This document shows, piece after piece, positions 19,009-29,459 of a DNA stretch of 64,000 nt. This DNA is from a bacterium. Lineage in GTDB: Bacteria; UBA8248. A program made the translations under genes and the position numbers. The stretch is taken from positions 1-64,000 of the forward strand of contig JAJEJD010000019.1 of NCBI GenBank assembly GCA_022828125.1, in the 5' to 3' direction. Positions within the stretch are counted from its first letter, which is position 1, and every line of letters starts with the position of its first letter. The notes beneath the pieces were generated by a model. It had not been told where the DNA came from, ran no database searches, and saw only the letters and a list, made by a program, of their open reading frames with translations.

Positions 19009-19803
19009 GTGGAAATTGGAATTCTAGGCAGCGGGAGCAGAGGAAACGCCGCTTTGGTTCGCTCAAACGGTGCGGCGTTTCTCGTCGATGCAGGCCTCAG
19101 CGCGAGGCAAATCACAAAGCGCCTTGAAACCTACGGCGTCCGCCCGCAGGACCTGATGGCGATTGTGCTGACGCATGAGCACATCGATCACATCAGAAGC
19201 GCCGGCACTTTGGCGAGAAAATGGAATCTACCCCTTTGGACGAACAAAGCCACCTACACGGCGAGCCAGAAGACGATCGGTAAAACGCCAGAGTGGATGG
19301 AAATTGAAGTGGGACTACCCTTTCATATCGGTGGTATACGAGTGGAGCCTTTCAGCACGCCCCATGACGCAGCCGATCCCTTCGGATTGATATGCAACGA
19401 TGAAGACGGACGCCGCGTCGGCTTCGCCACCGACATGGGATTCGTCACGAATCTGGCGCGCCAGCGGCTCCAGGGGCTTCAAGGACTCGTCCTGGAATTC
19501 AATCATGACGTGGAAATGCTCATTAACGGCCCCTACCCATGGCCGATCAAACAGAGGATTCGAGGTAAACTCGGACATCTCAGCAACGAGGATGCCGCCA
19601 AGCTGCTCAAGAACATCGTCACGGCCGACTTCGAGTGGCTCATCTGCGCTCATATTTCACAAGAGAACAACGAGAACCGGCTTCTTCTGGAGACAGCCCG
19701 AAAAGCGTTGAAGGGCCACGAACGGAGAAATCTCCTGAGCGCCTCTCAGGATGAGCCGACTCCCCTCGTGGGCGCCGGAGGAATAACGGAGGGTCTTCCT
19801 TGA
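19009..19803 (+). CDS. YycJ-type metallo-beta-lactamase-fold hydrolase
   Basis: Metallo-beta-lactamase fold protein of 264 residues, closest in pattern to YycJ/WalJ proteins, which are suggested nucleases in Gram-positives. The metal site reads LTHEHIDHIRS (about residues 58-68), with further ligands likely at STPHDAADP, FATDMG and LICAHIS. The N-terminus LGSGSRGNAALVRSNGAAFLVDAGLS is typical. GTG start. It overlaps purB by TTGA, so it is co-transcribed with the purine genes; its cellular substrate is unknown. Confidence 0.82.
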   Translation: MEIGILGSGSRGNAALVRSNGAAFLVDAGLSARQITKRLETYGVRPQDLMAIVLTHEHIDHIRSAGTLARKWNLPLWTNKATYTASQKTIGKTPEWMEIEVGLPFHIGGIRVEPFSTPHDAADPFGLICNDEDGRRVGFATDMGFVTNLARQRLQGLQGLVLEFNHDVEMLINGPYPWPIKQRIRGKLGHLSNEDAAKLLKNIVTADFEWLICAHISQENNENRLLLETARKALKGHERRNLLSASQDEPTPLVGAGGITEGLP

Positions 19804-21107
19804 TTCCGAGATACACCCGCCCCGAAATGGCGAAAATATGGGAAGAACGGGAAAAACTGCAGCGCATGCTCGACGTGGAGATAGCCGTTTGCGAGGAAAT
19901 GTGCGCGCGCGGCGAAATTCCGGCGGAGGCGCTTGAAGAGATCAAATCGAAAGCGGCTTTCGAGCCCGAGCGAATCAAGGAAATTGAGCGCGTCACCAAG
20001 CACGACGTCATTGCCTTTCTCACCAACGTGGCAGAGCACGTAGGGCCATCCTCGCGCTACATTCACCTCGGCATGACGAGCAGCGACGTCCTGGATACCG
20101 GCCTTGCGCTTCAGCTCATATCGGCGGCCGACATCATCCTCGATGATATTCAGGAACTGAAAAAGACCCTGAAAGAACGCGCTCTGGAGCAAAAACACAC
20201 CATCATATCGGGCAGAACCCACGGGATGCACGCAGAGCCCACAACCTTGGGTCTTAAAATAGCCACCTGGTACACCGAGTTCGAGCGCGCTTATGAGCGA
20301 ATGCAAAGCGCGCGTGAAACCGTACGCGTCGGCCAGATATCAGGCGCTGTGGGCGCGTGTCCCCACATTCCCCCGGACGCCGAAGAGGCCATCTGCGAGC
20401 GCCTGGGTCTCAAGGTGGAACGCGTGAGCAGCCAAATCATCCAACGCGACCGCCATGCGGAGTACCACCTTGCTCTCGCTCTCGTGGCGGCGAGCATCTC
20501 CCGCGTGGCGACGGAGGTGCGCCATCTTCAAAGGAACGAAGTGGGCGAAGCGGAAGAGTTCTTCAGCAAGGGCCAGAAAGGGAGTTCCGCCATGCCCCAC
20601 AAGAGAAACCCCGTGGTTTCGGAGCAGTTGTGCGGCCTTGCCCGCGTGGTGCAGGGGAACGCCACGGCGGCCCTGCAGAACGTCCCTCTATGGCATGAGC
20701 GCGACATATCCCACTCATCCGTGGAACGCGTGATATTGCCGGACAGCACGATTCTCGTGGATTACATGCTGGTCAAACTCAACGATTTGATGACAAACTG
20801 GGTCGTCTACCCCGACAAGATGCAGGAAAACCTCGCGCGCTCGAAGGGATTGCTCCTCAGTGAACACGTCATGCTCGCCCTGATTCGCAAAACGGGCATC
20901 ACGCGGGAGGAAGCCTACGCGCGGGTCCAGGCTCCCGCCATGGAAATATGGGCCGAGGGAGGCGATTTTCAGGCGAAACTGGCGGCGGACCCACAAGTGG
21001 GCGGCGTGTTGGGTGAGGAGGAACTCGCTCATTGCTTCGATATGGACGCCCATCTGAAAAATCTGGACCGAATTTTCGAACGAGTATTCGGCCCCGATAA
21101 GGAATGA
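19800..21107 (+). CDS. purB: Adenylosuccinate lyase
   Basis: Catalyses two steps of purine synthesis: SAICAR to AICAR, and adenylosuccinate to AMP. The 435-residue protein belongs to the fumarase/aspartase superfamily; its signature loop is KGSSAMPHKRNPVVSEQ near residue 260. The histidines in SGRTHGMHAEP and TSSDVLDTG are also visible. TTG start with GGAGGG upstream, overlapping the preceding stop. It leads the purine set, separated from purC by about 150 bases. Confidence 0.96.
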   Translation: MIPRYTRPEMAKIWEEREKLQRMLDVEIAVCEEMCARGEIPAEALEEIKSKAAFEPERIKEIERVTKHDVIAFLTNVAEHVGPSSRYIHLGMTSSDVLDTGLALQLISAADIILDDIQELKKTLKERALEQKHTIISGRTHGMHAEPTTLGLKIATWYTEFERAYERMQSARETVRVGQISGAVGACPHIPPDAEEAICERLGLKVERVSSQIIQRDRHAEYHLALALVAASISRVATEVRHLQRNEVGEAEEFFSKGQKGSSAMPHKRNPVVSEQLCGLARVVQGNATAALQNVPLWHERDISHSSVERVILPDSTILVDYMLVKLNDLMTNWVVYPDKMQENLARSKGLLLSEHVMLALIRKTGITREEAYARVQAPAMEIWAEGGDFQAKLAADPQVGGVLGEEELAHCFDMDAHLKNLDRIFERVFGPDKE

Positions 21108-21122
21108 AACTGAATACACGGG

Positions 21123-21153
21123 GTGACAAACACAGGCTCGTTTATGTTAGGAT
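21123..21153 (+). promoter_or_regulatory. Possible purC promoter
   Basis: GTGACA (21123-21128), 19 bases, TAGGAT (21148-21153). The spacing is long, but the -10 box matches others in this window. No purine riboswitch is recognised between here and purC. Confidence 0.35.
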
Positions 21154-21259
21154 AGCGGCTCCTGACCGCCCGGAATGGTCGTTTTCTAACCCGTTCAAAT
21201 GATGGAATAACTCTTAAAACGAAGGTTCGAATTTGCGATCCTCGAATGGAGAATTGTTC

Positions 21260-21973
21260 ATGGAACACGGCAAACAGGTTTACGAAGGCAAGGCCAAGAT
21301 CATCTACGAAACCGACAACCCAGACTACTATATCCAGTTCTTCAAGGATGATGCTTCCGCATTCAACGCCAAGAAGCTGGGCACTATCGAATCCAAAGGC
21401 GTTTTCAACAACTCCATCTCCTCTCGCCTGCTGCAAGAAGTGGAGCGTCAGGGCGTGCCCACGCATTTCGTGGAAAAACTCTCCGAGCGGGAGATGCTGG
21501 TGAAGAAACTCGACATCATTCTGGTCGAGGTAGTGCTGAGAAACATCATCGCGGGAAGCCTGGCCAAGAGAATGGGCGTGGAAGAAGGCGCGCGTCTTCC
21601 GAACACGATCGTCGATCTGCATTTGAAAAACGATGAACTCGACGACCCGCTCATCAACGAAGACACCGCCGTGGCCTTCGACCTGGCGACGCGCGAAGAA
21701 CTCGCCGAGATGCGCGAATACGCCTTCAAGGTGAACGATATCCTCACCGCGTTCTTCTCCGAGCGCAACATCGACCTCGTGGATTTCAAGCTTGAGTTCG
21801 GGCGCTGCGCGGCCGAGGGCGGCAAGCTGCTTCTCGGCGATGAAATCACGCCGGATGGTTGCCGCTTCTGGGAGAAGGGAACGGGCCGCAAACTGGATAA
21901 AGATCGCTTCCGAAGGGATTTAGGGCAAGTGGAAGACGCATACGCCGAAGTCGAAAAACTCGTCATAGATTAA
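21260..21973 (+). CDS. purC: SAICAR synthetase
   Basis: Joins CAIR and aspartate with ATP in de novo purine synthesis. Motifs: QVYEGKAKIIYETDN (ATP site), FNNSISSRLLQEVERQGVPTHF, VEVVLRNIIAGSLAKRMG and LVDFKLEFGR...LLGDEITPDGCRFW. The ATG at 21260 has GGAG eight bases upstream and gives 237 residues, the family length; the frame opens 27 bases earlier. It is followed 18 bases later by purS. Confidence 0.96.
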   Translation: MEHGKQVYEGKAKIIYETDNPDYYIQFFKDDASAFNAKKLGTIESKGVFNNSISSRLLQEVERQGVPTHFVEKLSEREMLVKKLDIILVEVVLRNIIAGSLAKRMGVEEGARLPNTIVDLHLKNDELDDPLINEDTAVAFDLATREELAEMREYAFKVNDILTAFFSERNIDLVDFKLEFGRCAAEGGKLLLGDEITPDGCRFWEKGTGRKLDKDRFRRDLGQVEDAYAEVEKLVID

Positions 21974-21991
21974 TTTCGCCCTGAGGTGGTA

Positions 21992-22255
21992 ATGCCGAAA
22001 GCCCTGGTCTACGTGACATTCAAAGCGGGCGTGCTCGATCCCCAGGGGGAAGCCGTCCGGGGAGCACTCTCCTCCCTCGGATTCAAGGGCGTGAACGACG
22101 TGCGTGTAGGAAAATTCATCGAGATCGAACTCGAAGATACCGGCAACACTCATGCCGATCTGGAGAGAATGTGCCAGGACCTGCTCGCCAACCCCGTCAT
22201 CGAAGATTACCGTATCGAATTGGCGGATGAATCCAGGAACGGCGAGAAAAGGTGA
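21992..22255 (+). CDS. purS: FGAM synthase PurS subunit
   Basis: Small structural subunit (87 residues from ATG 21992) that bridges PurL and PurQ in the three-part formylglycinamidine ribonucleotide synthase. It shows the family pattern [26 protein letters not shown] and [12 protein letters not shown]. The stop overlaps the purQ start. An upstream GTG two codons earlier lies inside the ribosome-binding site GAGGTGG. Confidence 0.93.
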   Translation: MPKALVYVTFKAGVLDPQGEAVRGALSSLGFKGVNDVRVGKFIEIELEDTGNTHADLERMCQDLLANPVIEDYRIELADESRNGEKR

Positions 22256-22950
22256 TGCATTTCGCCGTCATCGTCTTCCCGGGTTCCAATTGCGACCATG
22301 ATTGCTACCACGCCATCAAGGACGTTCTCAAACAACCGGTGCGGTTCGTGTGGCACAAGGAAGCCTCTCTTGGAGATGCGGAGGTAGTGATACTCCCAGG
22401 AGGCTTCAGCTACGGGGACTACCTAAGGGCCGGCGCCATTTCGCGCTTCTCACCCATCATGAGGGCTGTTACTGCACATGCGCGGGAAGGCCGTCCCCTG
22501 CTCGGCATATGCAACGGCTTTCAGTGCCTGACCGAATCGGGCCTCCTGCCCGGGGCCTTGAGGCGAAACGAGTCGCTTCGCTTCGTTTGCGACGACGTCC
22601 GGCTCAAATGCGAAACGTCGAGAACCCCCTTTACCTGCGGTATCGAGCCGGAAGAAATCCTGAAAATGACCATCGCGCATGGAGAAGGAAATTACTTTTG
22701 TGATCCCGAGACGCTCGCCACACTCGAAGATAACGATCAGATTGTTTTCCGCTACGCCAATGCGGAGGGTGACGTAAACCCCGAAGCGAATCCCAACGGA
22801 TCGATGGAAAACATCGCGGGCATATGCAACTTGCAGGGTAACGTGGTGGGCCTCATGCCGCATCCCGAGCGAAGCTGTGATTCTCTTCTGGGCGGGGAAG
22901 ACGGGTTGCGGATGTTCATGTCCGTCGTGCGAAAGGTGGTCTCATCGTGA
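22252..22950 (+). CDS. purQ: FGAM synthase PurQ subunit (glutaminase)
   Basis: Class I glutamine amidotransferase that supplies ammonia to PurL. The nucleophilic cysteine is in [19 protein letters not shown] and the His-Glu pair in MPHPERSCD. The N-terminus [14 protein letters not shown] and [17 protein letters not shown] are typical. 232 residues. GTG 22252 and ATG 22255 are both possible. It overlaps both purS and purL. Confidence 0.95.
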   Translation: MMHFAVIVFPGSNCDHDCYHAIKDVLKQPVRFVWHKEASLGDAEVVILPGGFSYGDYLRAGAISRFSPIMRAVTAHAREGRPLLGICNGFQCLTESGLLPGALRRNESLRFVCDDVRLKCETSRTPFTCGIEPEEILKMTIAHGEGNYFCDPETLATLEDNDQIVFRYANAEGDVNPEANPNGSMENIAGICNLQGNVVGLMPHPERSCDSLLGGEDGLRMFMSVVRKVVSS

Positions 22951-25184
22951 TCACGACAGACACGCTCGCCACGCGGGAGATGGCGCTCGACCATGGCCTT
23001 TCTCCGAACGAGTGGGAAAAGATAAAGGAAACGCTGGGACGAAAACCCAACATAACCGAACTCGGTGTATTCTCCGCCATGTGGAATGAACACTGCTCGT
23101 ATAAAAGCAGCCGCATCCACCTGAAAAAATTTCCCACGCAAGGCCCCCACGTCCTGCAGGGACCCGGAGAAAACGCGGGCGTTGTCGCTCTCGGCGAGGG
23201 CATGGCCGTCGCCTTCAAGATGGAGAGCCACAACCATCCCTCTTTCATCGAGCCCTACCAGGGTGCTGCCACCGGTGTGGGCGGCATTTTGAGGGACATC
23301 TTCACGATGGGGGCGCGGCCCATCGCGCTGCTCGACAGCCTGCGTTTCGGGGCGCCGGAACATCCCCGCACCCCCTATCTCGTCGGTGGCGTCGTAGGCG
23401 GCATCGCGGGCTATGGAAATTGCGTCGGCGTTCCCACGGTCGGGGGAGAAACGAAATTCCATCCCTGCTACAACGGAAACATACTGGTGAACGTCATGTG
23501 CGCGGGCATTATGCGCTCAGACGCCATATTCCGGGGCACGGCTTCGGGCATCGGGAACCCGGTCATCTACGTCGGCGCGCCCACCGGGCGGGACGGCATT
23601 CACGGCGCGTCCATGGCGTCGGCGGGATTTGACGATTCCGCCCTCGAAAAAAGACCTACCGTTCAGGTAGGCGACCCGTTCCGGGAAAAACTGCTCCTTG
23701 AGGCGTGTCTGGAACTGATGAGGCGCGGCGCCGTGGTCGGCATTCAGGATATGGGCGCCGCCGGCCTCACCTCCTCTTCCGTCGAAATGGCCGGCCGGGC
23801 CGGCACGGGCCTCCTGCTTCGCCTGGATGCGGTGCCTTGCCGGGAAGAAGCGATGACGCCCTACGAGATGATGCTCTCGGAAAGCCAGGAGAGGATGCTC
23901 CTGGTAGCGGAAAAAGGAAGAGAATCCGAGGTGCGAGAGATATTCGAACGGTGGGACCTGCCGATGTCCGTCGTCGGGGAAGTTACCGGGGACGGAAGAC
24001 TTCGAGCAACTTTCGGAGGGGATGAAGTCGCCGACCTTCCGGTATCGTCGCTGACGGATGATGCGCCAACCTATAATCGCCCCATAGAACCCGATCGCGA
24101 GCTCCCACTCGACGATCCGCTAGACAAACTGCCGGAGCCTGAAGATTTAGGGGCTACCCTGCTCAAGATGCTGGCCCATCCCAACCACGGGGACAAAAAG
24201 CCGATATGGCGCCAATACGACTATAAAGTTCGCACGAACACGGTGACCCTCCCGGGCGGAGACGCCGCCATCATCCGTCTAAAAGGCACAAACAAAGCGC
24301 TGGCCCTCACGACGGATGGAAACGCACGATACGGCATGCTCGATCCCTACAAGGGGGGGATGCTCGCCGTGGCGGAAGCAGCGCGAAACATCTGCTGCGT
24401 GGGCGCAAGACCGCTTGCGATCACCAACTGCCTCAACTTCGGCAATCCCGAGCGTCCCGCCGTCATGGCGCAATTTTCTTCGTCGATTGAGGGCATGGCG
24501 CAAGCGTGTCGTTCTCTGGGCTTACCCGTGGTGAGCGGAAACGTGAGCTTTTACAACGAAACGCATCAGGTGGATATCTATCCCACCCCGATAATCGGCA
24601 TGGTGGGCCTGCTCGATGACACCCATAAAAGAGCGGGCCATGGATTCGCCTCGCAGGGTGACGTCATCGCCCTGATTCATCCTGAAAACGAAGCTCCATT
24701 GCCACAAGCATGTGCTCATGAGTACGTGTGGATGGAAACGGGGCTGGAAGGAGGCGACGCACCGGCGATATCGCTGGATGCGGAAAAAGCCGTGCAGGCG
24801 GCTTGCAGGCGAGGCATCGAAATGGATCTTGTACGCTCCGCTCATGACCTTTCCGAAGGCGGATTGGGAATCGCTTTGGCCGAATCTGCACTCGCATCGC
24901 TGAAAAGCGGGCTTGGGGTCGAAGTGTGGCTACCCGAGCAGGAGGGCAGGGTCGACGGCTTGTTATATGGTGAAGCCGCATCGCGCATTTTGGTGAGCGT
25001 ATCTCCCCGGTCGGTGAACGCACTGCAAGAGGTCGTACAAAGCTGTGGTGCGGAACTAACGCACATCGGCCGCGTTCAGGAGGATGCTTTCGTTGTAAAA
25101 ACCCCCGATAATGTTCCCTTGATAGATTTAGCTATGCCGAATATCGTGGCGGCATGGTCGGACGCCCTCTCCGAGGTATTGTGA
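22947..25184 (+). CDS. purL: FGAM synthase PurL subunit
   Basis: ATP-dependent synthetase subunit that makes FGAM from FGAR and ammonia. At 745 residues it is the small, bacterial-type PurL that needs PurS and PurQ. Motifs: [51 protein letters not shown] and the second-half [11 protein letters not shown]. It overlaps purQ by four bases and ends one base before purF. Confidence 0.96.
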   Translation: MITTDTLATREMALDHGLSPNEWEKIKETLGRKPNITELGVFSAMWNEHCSYKSSRIHLKKFPTQGPHVLQGPGENAGVVALGEGMAVAFKMESHNHPSFIEPYQGAATGVGGILRDIFTMGARPIALLDSLRFGAPEHPRTPYLVGGVVGGIAGYGNCVGVPTVGGETKFHPCYNGNILVNVMCAGIMRSDAIFRGTASGIGNPVIYVGAPTGRDGIHGASMASAGFDDSALEKRPTVQVGDPFREKLLLEACLELMRRGAVVGIQDMGAAGLTSSSVEMAGRAGTGLLLRLDAVPCREEAMTPYEMMLSESQERMLLVAEKGRESEVREIFERWDLPMSVVGEVTGDGRLRATFGGDEVADLPVSSLTDDAPTYNRPIEPDRELPLDDPLDKLPEPEDLGATLLKMLAHPNHGDKKPIWRQYDYKVRTNTVTLPGGDAAIIRLKGTNKALALTTDGNARYGMLDPYKGGMLAVAEAARNICCVGARPLAITNCLNFGNPERPAVMAQFSSSIEGMAQACRSLGLPVVSGNVSFYNETHQVDIYPTPIIGMVGLLDDTHKRAGHGFASQGDVIALIHPENEAPLPQACAHEYVWMETGLEGGDAPAISLDAEKAVQAACRRGIEMDLVRSAHDLSEGGLGIALAESALASLKSGLGVEVWLPEQEGRVDGLLYGEAASRILVSVSPRSVNALQEVVQSCGAELTHIGRVQEDAFVVKTPDNVPLIDLAMPNIVAAWSDALSEVL

Positions 25185-25185
25185 G

Positions 25186-26634
25186 ATGTCTGTCTGGATA
25201 GATGACCATCCGAAGGAAGAATGCGGAGTCTTTGGTATCTACGGTCACCCGGAGGCGGCCAATATGGCCTATCTGGGACTCTACGCACTCCAACACAGAG
25301 GACAGGAGAGTGCGGGCATCGTTGCCTCCAACGGGGAGAAGGTGCACAGCGAAGTCGGTATGGGTCTCGTTGCCGACGTTTTCACGGAAGAGCGCATCGC
25401 CAAGCTTAAGGGTCGCATCGCCATCGGGCACAACCGCTACTCCACCGCCGGACAATCCGACATCAAAAACGCCCAACCGTTCCTGGTGAACTACGCCAAA
25501 GGAACCCTCGCCCTCGGCCACAACGGAAACCTCGTCAACGGCGGTGCCTTGCGTGAGGAACTCGAAGCGAACGGCTCCATATTCCGCAGCACGACGGACA
25601 GCGAGGTCATCCTGCATCTCATCGCCCGCTCCGATGAGAAAACCGCCGAAGGAGCCATCATCGAAGCCCTTCAAAGACTGGAAGGCGCCTATACGCTCAC
25701 GATGATGACCGAGGATAAGCTGATTGGCGTCCGGGACCCCCTTGGCTTCCGCCCCCTGGTATTGGGCAAACTCCCGGTGGGCGAGACCGGAGACGACTCC
25801 TGGGTTCTCGCGAGCGAAACGTGCGCACTCGATTTGATTGACGCCGAATATATCCGCGAAATTGAACCCGGTGAGATGGTCATTATCGACGAAAACGGCT
25901 TAAGGAGCATTTCTCACTCTGCATCTGTTGAACATCGGCAATGTATTTTCGAGTTCATCTATTTCGCCCGCCCGGACAGCTTCATTTTCGGGAAGAACGC
26001 TTATGGCATCAGGCGAAAGCTAGGCGCTCGGCTCGCTGAGGAAGACAACGTGGAGGCGGATATCGTCACGCCCGTTCCGGACTCGGGCCTATCCGCCGCG
26101 CTCGGATACGCAGACGCATCGGGCTTACCTTTTGAATGGGGCCTGATTCGCAATCACTACGTGGGCCGCACGTTTATCGAACCGGAACAGTCCATACGAA
26201 ATTTCGGCGTCAAACTCAAATTAAACCCGATGAAAGAGTTTCTGGAGGACAAGCGGGTCGTCGTGGTCGATGATTCCCTCGTCAGGGGTACGACGAGCCA
26301 AAAAATCGTCGAACTCATCCGGCGAGCAGGCGCAAAAGAAGTTCACATGCGCATCAGTTCTCCCCCCATCACCCATCCGTGTTTCTTTGGTATCGACATG
26401 CCCACCCTCGCGGAACTGAAGGCGTCTTCGAACAGCGTGGAGGAAATCCGGCAGTTCCTGGGGGCGGATAGCCTCCGTTATTTATCCCTCGAGGGCCTGC
26501 TTCGCTGCGTTCACCCGAATGAAGATGCGTTTTGCACGGCTTGTTTTTCGGGAAATTACCCGATTCCAGTCGAGGAAAACGACTATCAGCTCTCTCTTTT
26601 CCTGGATTCGCGCACCTCGGAGCACCGCGCGTAA
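25186..26634 (+). CDS. purF: Amidophosphoribosyltransferase
   Basis: First committed enzyme of purine synthesis, making 5-phosphoribosylamine from PRPP and glutamine. A 12-residue propeptide precedes the nucleophile C13 ([11 protein letters not shown]), as in the Bacillus-type enzyme. The PRPP loop is [15 protein letters not shown]. Cysteines in [11 protein letters not shown] and [11 protein letters not shown] fit the ligands of the [4Fe-4S] cluster that makes this type oxygen-sensitive. 482 residues. It ends the purC-S-Q-L-F run. Confidence 0.96.
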   Translation: MSVWIDDHPKEECGVFGIYGHPEAANMAYLGLYALQHRGQESAGIVASNGEKVHSEVGMGLVADVFTEERIAKLKGRIAIGHNRYSTAGQSDIKNAQPFLVNYAKGTLALGHNGNLVNGGALREELEANGSIFRSTTDSEVILHLIARSDEKTAEGAIIEALQRLEGAYTLTMMTEDKLIGVRDPLGFRPLVLGKLPVGETGDDSWVLASETCALDLIDAEYIREIEPGEMVIIDENGLRSISHSASVEHRQCIFEFIYFARPDSFIFGKNAYGIRRKLGARLAEEDNVEADIVTPVPDSGLSAALGYADASGLPFEWGLIRNHYVGRTFIEPEQSIRNFGVKLKLNPMKEFLEDKRVVVVDDSLVRGTTSQKIVELIRRAGAKEVHMRISSPPITHPCFFGIDMPTLAELKASSNSVEEIRQFLGADSLRYLSLEGLLRCVHPNEDAFCTACFSGNYPIPVEENDYQLSLFLDSRTSEHRA

Positions 26635-26739
26635 TGAATTTGACCAAGTTTATCGGTGATTGTTATCCTATTCGCTGGTGGGTGTTCCGTCACTCCAGTA
26701 CGTCATGAGAGAATCACCCAAAATCGGGGAGAAAGTATC

Positions 26740-28539
26740 TTGCCCATGAATCGAAGATGTTTTCTCCTGATCTGCGTCTTCGCAGCAGGCTGCAGCGCAG
26801 CGCCTGTCGCTCAGAACGAAATTCAGCCGAAGAAATTGACGGGCGATAGCTCCATCCAGGCGAGCGTTGATACTTCGAAAAAATTGACCGACGCCGTTAC
26901 CATCGAGGAGAGGGCCTCTGTCCCACCTCGAGAAACGGCTTTCCCCTCTCCAAAACGCATGGCGCCCGAGCGACCCGAAGCCGTTCAGAAAGAATCGCCG
27001 AAGGTCCTGGCGTCCATACAACCGAAAGACAACGAAGCCGATACAGTCGCCAAGCAGCCGGATACTGAAGAATCAAGAGATGAAAAAACGGTTAAGGACT
27101 CTGAACCTTCTCCTCATGACATCAGTCTGCCGGTACCTGAAACCGAAGAATTCCTCAAGCCTCCCCTGACGCCGGAAGCCAAGAAACCCAAGGCTTTTTT
27201 GTATGACGTCCCCGTCGTCCGAAACGCCATCGTGGATAGATGGATCGCATACTTCACGGGTCCCGGGCGCGCCAGTTTTTCCGTCTGGTTGGGCAGGGGG
27301 GGACGCTATATCAAATTGTTCCGTGAAATTCTGAAGGAACACCAACTACCGCAGGACTTGGCGTATCTCTCCCTGATTGAGAGCGGATTCAGTCCGAAGG
27401 CGCGCTCCAGAGCCGGTGCGGTAGGCCCCTGGCAGTTCATGCCTGGCACAGCGAGGCGGATGGGCCTGAAAATCAATTATTACCTGGATGAGCGTCGCCA
27501 CCCGATGAAGTCCACCCGAGCGGCCGCGGCATACCTTTCGAAACTTTATGAGGATTTCGGCGATTGGCATCTCGCGCTCGCCGCATACAACGCGGGGGAA
27601 CGCCGCATCGCCAGGGCCATTCGCAGGTCGAAGCGAAAAGACTACTGGTCCCTGGCCAGAACGAGATACCTTCCCAACGAAACCCGCAACTACGTCGCCA
27701 AGTACCTGGCAGGGATGATAATAGCCAAAAACCCTGAAGTTTTCGGATTTGTGGGCATCGATTATGAAAACCCCTGGGCCTTCAAAGCCGTTAAACTTTC
27801 GCATGGCACCAGCCTGAGAGCAATTTCCCGTATTTCGAACGTTTCTTTACGCATTTTGAGGGAAATCAATGCGGAGTTGAGAACCTCCGTGACGCCCCCG
27901 GGCAATGGATATCATCTTTTTCTGCCGGATGAAGAGGCGAAAGGATTCGCCGCAAAACTCGCGAAACTGACTGAGAGGCATTTTGCCTCTCCCAACGGCT
28001 ACCGCATACAGCCGGGCGATACTTTCGGCGCCATCGCACAAAGACTCGGGGTCCCGTTAGACAGGCTGATCGAGATGAACACCCACCTCCATCCCAGAAG
28101 ACTTCAAGTGGGCGCCAAAATCCTCCTTCCCAAATCACCCAAAAAAATGAAGACGCCTCTACAAAACGCCACATCGGCAAATGGGAACATCCCCATGCCG
28201 CAATTGCATGTCGTACGACAAGGTGAAAATTTCTGGTTGATCGCGCGAAAATACGGCATCTCCACCCAGGAACTCATGCGCATCAATACCGGTCTCAATC
28301 CAAAGCGCCTGCGCGTCGGCATGAAAATTCACCTCCCCTCCCCAAAACGCCTTACAAAGGTCGAGAAGAGCGAGAAAAAAAATCCAGATAAACCATTGCA
28401 CCATCTCGTCGGCCCGGGAGAGAACATCTGGCTCATCGCCAAACGATACGGAATTTCAACAAAATCTCTCCTCACGTGGAATCGGCTGAGCGCCTCGGCC
28501 AAAATTTTCCCCGGAGAAAAACTCATCGTTCGCCGCTAG
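26740..28539 (+). CDS. mltD: Lytic murein transglycosylase with LysM repeats (MltD-like)
   Basis: Envelope enzyme that cleaves peptidoglycan. N-terminal lipoprotein signal (LLICVFAAGC), then about 150 residues of low-complexity linker, an SLT domain (catalytic glutamate in LSLIESGFSPKARSRAGAVGPWQF; AAYNAGERRI), and three C-terminal LysM repeats starting near YRIQPGD, HVVRQGEN and HLVGPGEN. I chose TTG 26740 because GGGGAG lies eight bases upstream; ATG 26746 is two codons later. The frame is open to GTG 26656, where another lipobox-like LFAGGC appears, probably by chance. Confidence 0.9.
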   Translation: MPMNRRCFLLICVFAAGCSAAPVAQNEIQPKKLTGDSSIQASVDTSKKLTDAVTIEERASVPPRETAFPSPKRMAPERPEAVQKESPKVLASIQPKDNEADTVAKQPDTEESRDEKTVKDSEPSPHDISLPVPETEEFLKPPLTPEAKKPKAFLYDVPVVRNAIVDRWIAYFTGPGRASFSVWLGRGGRYIKLFREILKEHQLPQDLAYLSLIESGFSPKARSRAGAVGPWQFMPGTARRMGLKINYYLDERRHPMKSTRAAAAYLSKLYEDFGDWHLALAAYNAGERRIARAIRRSKRKDYWSLARTRYLPNETRNYVAKYLAGMIIAKNPEVFGFVGIDYENPWAFKAVKLSHGTSLRAISRISNVSLRILREINAELRTSVTPPGNGYHLFLPDEEAKGFAAKLAKLTERHFASPNGYRIQPGDTFGAIAQRLGVPLDRLIEMNTHLHPRRLQVGAKILLPKSPKKMKTPLQNATSANGNIPMPQLHVVRQGENFWLIARKYGISTQELMRINTGLNPKRLRVGMKIHLPSPKRLTKVEKSEKKNPDKPLHHLVGPGENIWLIAKRYGISTKSLLTWNRLSASAKIFPGEKLIVRR

Positions 28540-28552
28540 AATCAAAGGTTTC

Positions 28553-28582
28553 TTGACACCTGCTTCGATGCTCTCCTAAGAT
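28553..28582 (+). promoter_or_regulatory. Probable bamD promoter
   Basis: TTGACA (28553-28558), 18 bases, TAAGAT (28577-28582), 52 bases before the bamD ATG. Confidence 0.6.
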
Positions 28583-28633
28583 TGAAACTGAACCAGAGTT
28601 GCTCGACGCTATTTCTTTTCAATCGAGAATACG

Positions 28634-29407
28634 ATGATTAATCGCGCTACACATGACCTCATGACAGTTGTCTTCTCCTTGGTTTGCGTGCTTCTCATCC
28701 TGAGTGGATGCGTCGCCCGTCCCAAGCAGCAGGCATCGCCCGGAGAATTGCTCGTCATCGGCGAGGAGGATTTGCGGGCCGAGCGTTTCGAGGCGGCGCG
28801 CCTTGCGTTCAAGCGCTTGCTGGAGGAATACCCCGACAGCAAACACCGCCGGAGCGCGCTGTTGCGATTGGGAGATTCATACTACCACGCGGAAGAATAC
28901 ATCGAATCGAAGCTGCAATACGCTGAATACGTGCGCCTCTATCCAGTAAGCGCCGGAACGCCGAAAGCATACTATTTCCTCGCGATGAGCGATTATCAAA
29001 GAAATCTCGCCATTGACCAGGACGCATCTGTCGCCAAAGATGCGCTCGAAAACTTTCAGACTCTCGTGAACCGCTTCCCGGGCTCGGAATACACGACCGA
29101 TGCAAAGCAGAAGATATTGGAATTAAGACAACATCTCGCCCAAAACGCTCTGTTTATCGCGAATTTTTACTTCAGGACGAATCTACGAGTCTCCGCGATT
29201 CCGCGCTACAGGGAAATTATCCGGGATTTTGAAGATGTTCCCCACGTACGCGCTGAAGCCATGTACAAGCTGGGGGAAAGCTACAGAATAGAGGAAAGCT
29301 TCCAGAAAGCAGGAGAAGCCTATGGCTCACTCTTGGAGTCATATCCCGATGACCAGTACGCTTCCCCTGCATATAACAGGCTTCTCGCACTCACGAGCAA
29401 AAAATGA
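28634..29407 (+). CDS. bamD: Outer-membrane assembly lipoprotein BamD
   Basis: Essential lipoprotein of the BAM complex that folds outer-membrane proteins. Lipobox LLILSGC near residue 26, then tetratricopeptide-like repeats (FEAARLAFKRLLEEYPDSKHRRSALLRLGDSYYHAEEY; ALENFQTLVNRFPGSEYTTDAKQK; RAEAMYKLGESY). 257 residues, normal for BamD. No strong ribosome-binding site is seen for the first ATG; a second ATG at 28661 still leaves a full signal. Confidence 0.9.
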   Translation: MINRATHDLMTVVFSLVCVLLILSGCVARPKQQASPGELLVIGEEDLRAERFEAARLAFKRLLEEYPDSKHRRSALLRLGDSYYHAEEYIESKLQYAEYVRLYPVSAGTPKAYYFLAMSDYQRNLAIDQDASVAKDALENFQTLVNRFPGSEYTTDAKQKILELRQHLAQNALFIANFYFRTNLRVSAIPRYREIIRDFEDVPHVRAEAMYKLGESYRIEESFQKAGEAYGSLLESYPDDQYASPAYNRLLALTSKK

Positions 29408-29459
29408 CCATTCCGACTCATCTTGTCCAAACAACCCGGCTACATTCGAGTAATTCTTG

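Noticed and set aside
21108-21259. Purine riboswitch before purC
   Set aside because: I could not find the conserved three-way junction sequences.
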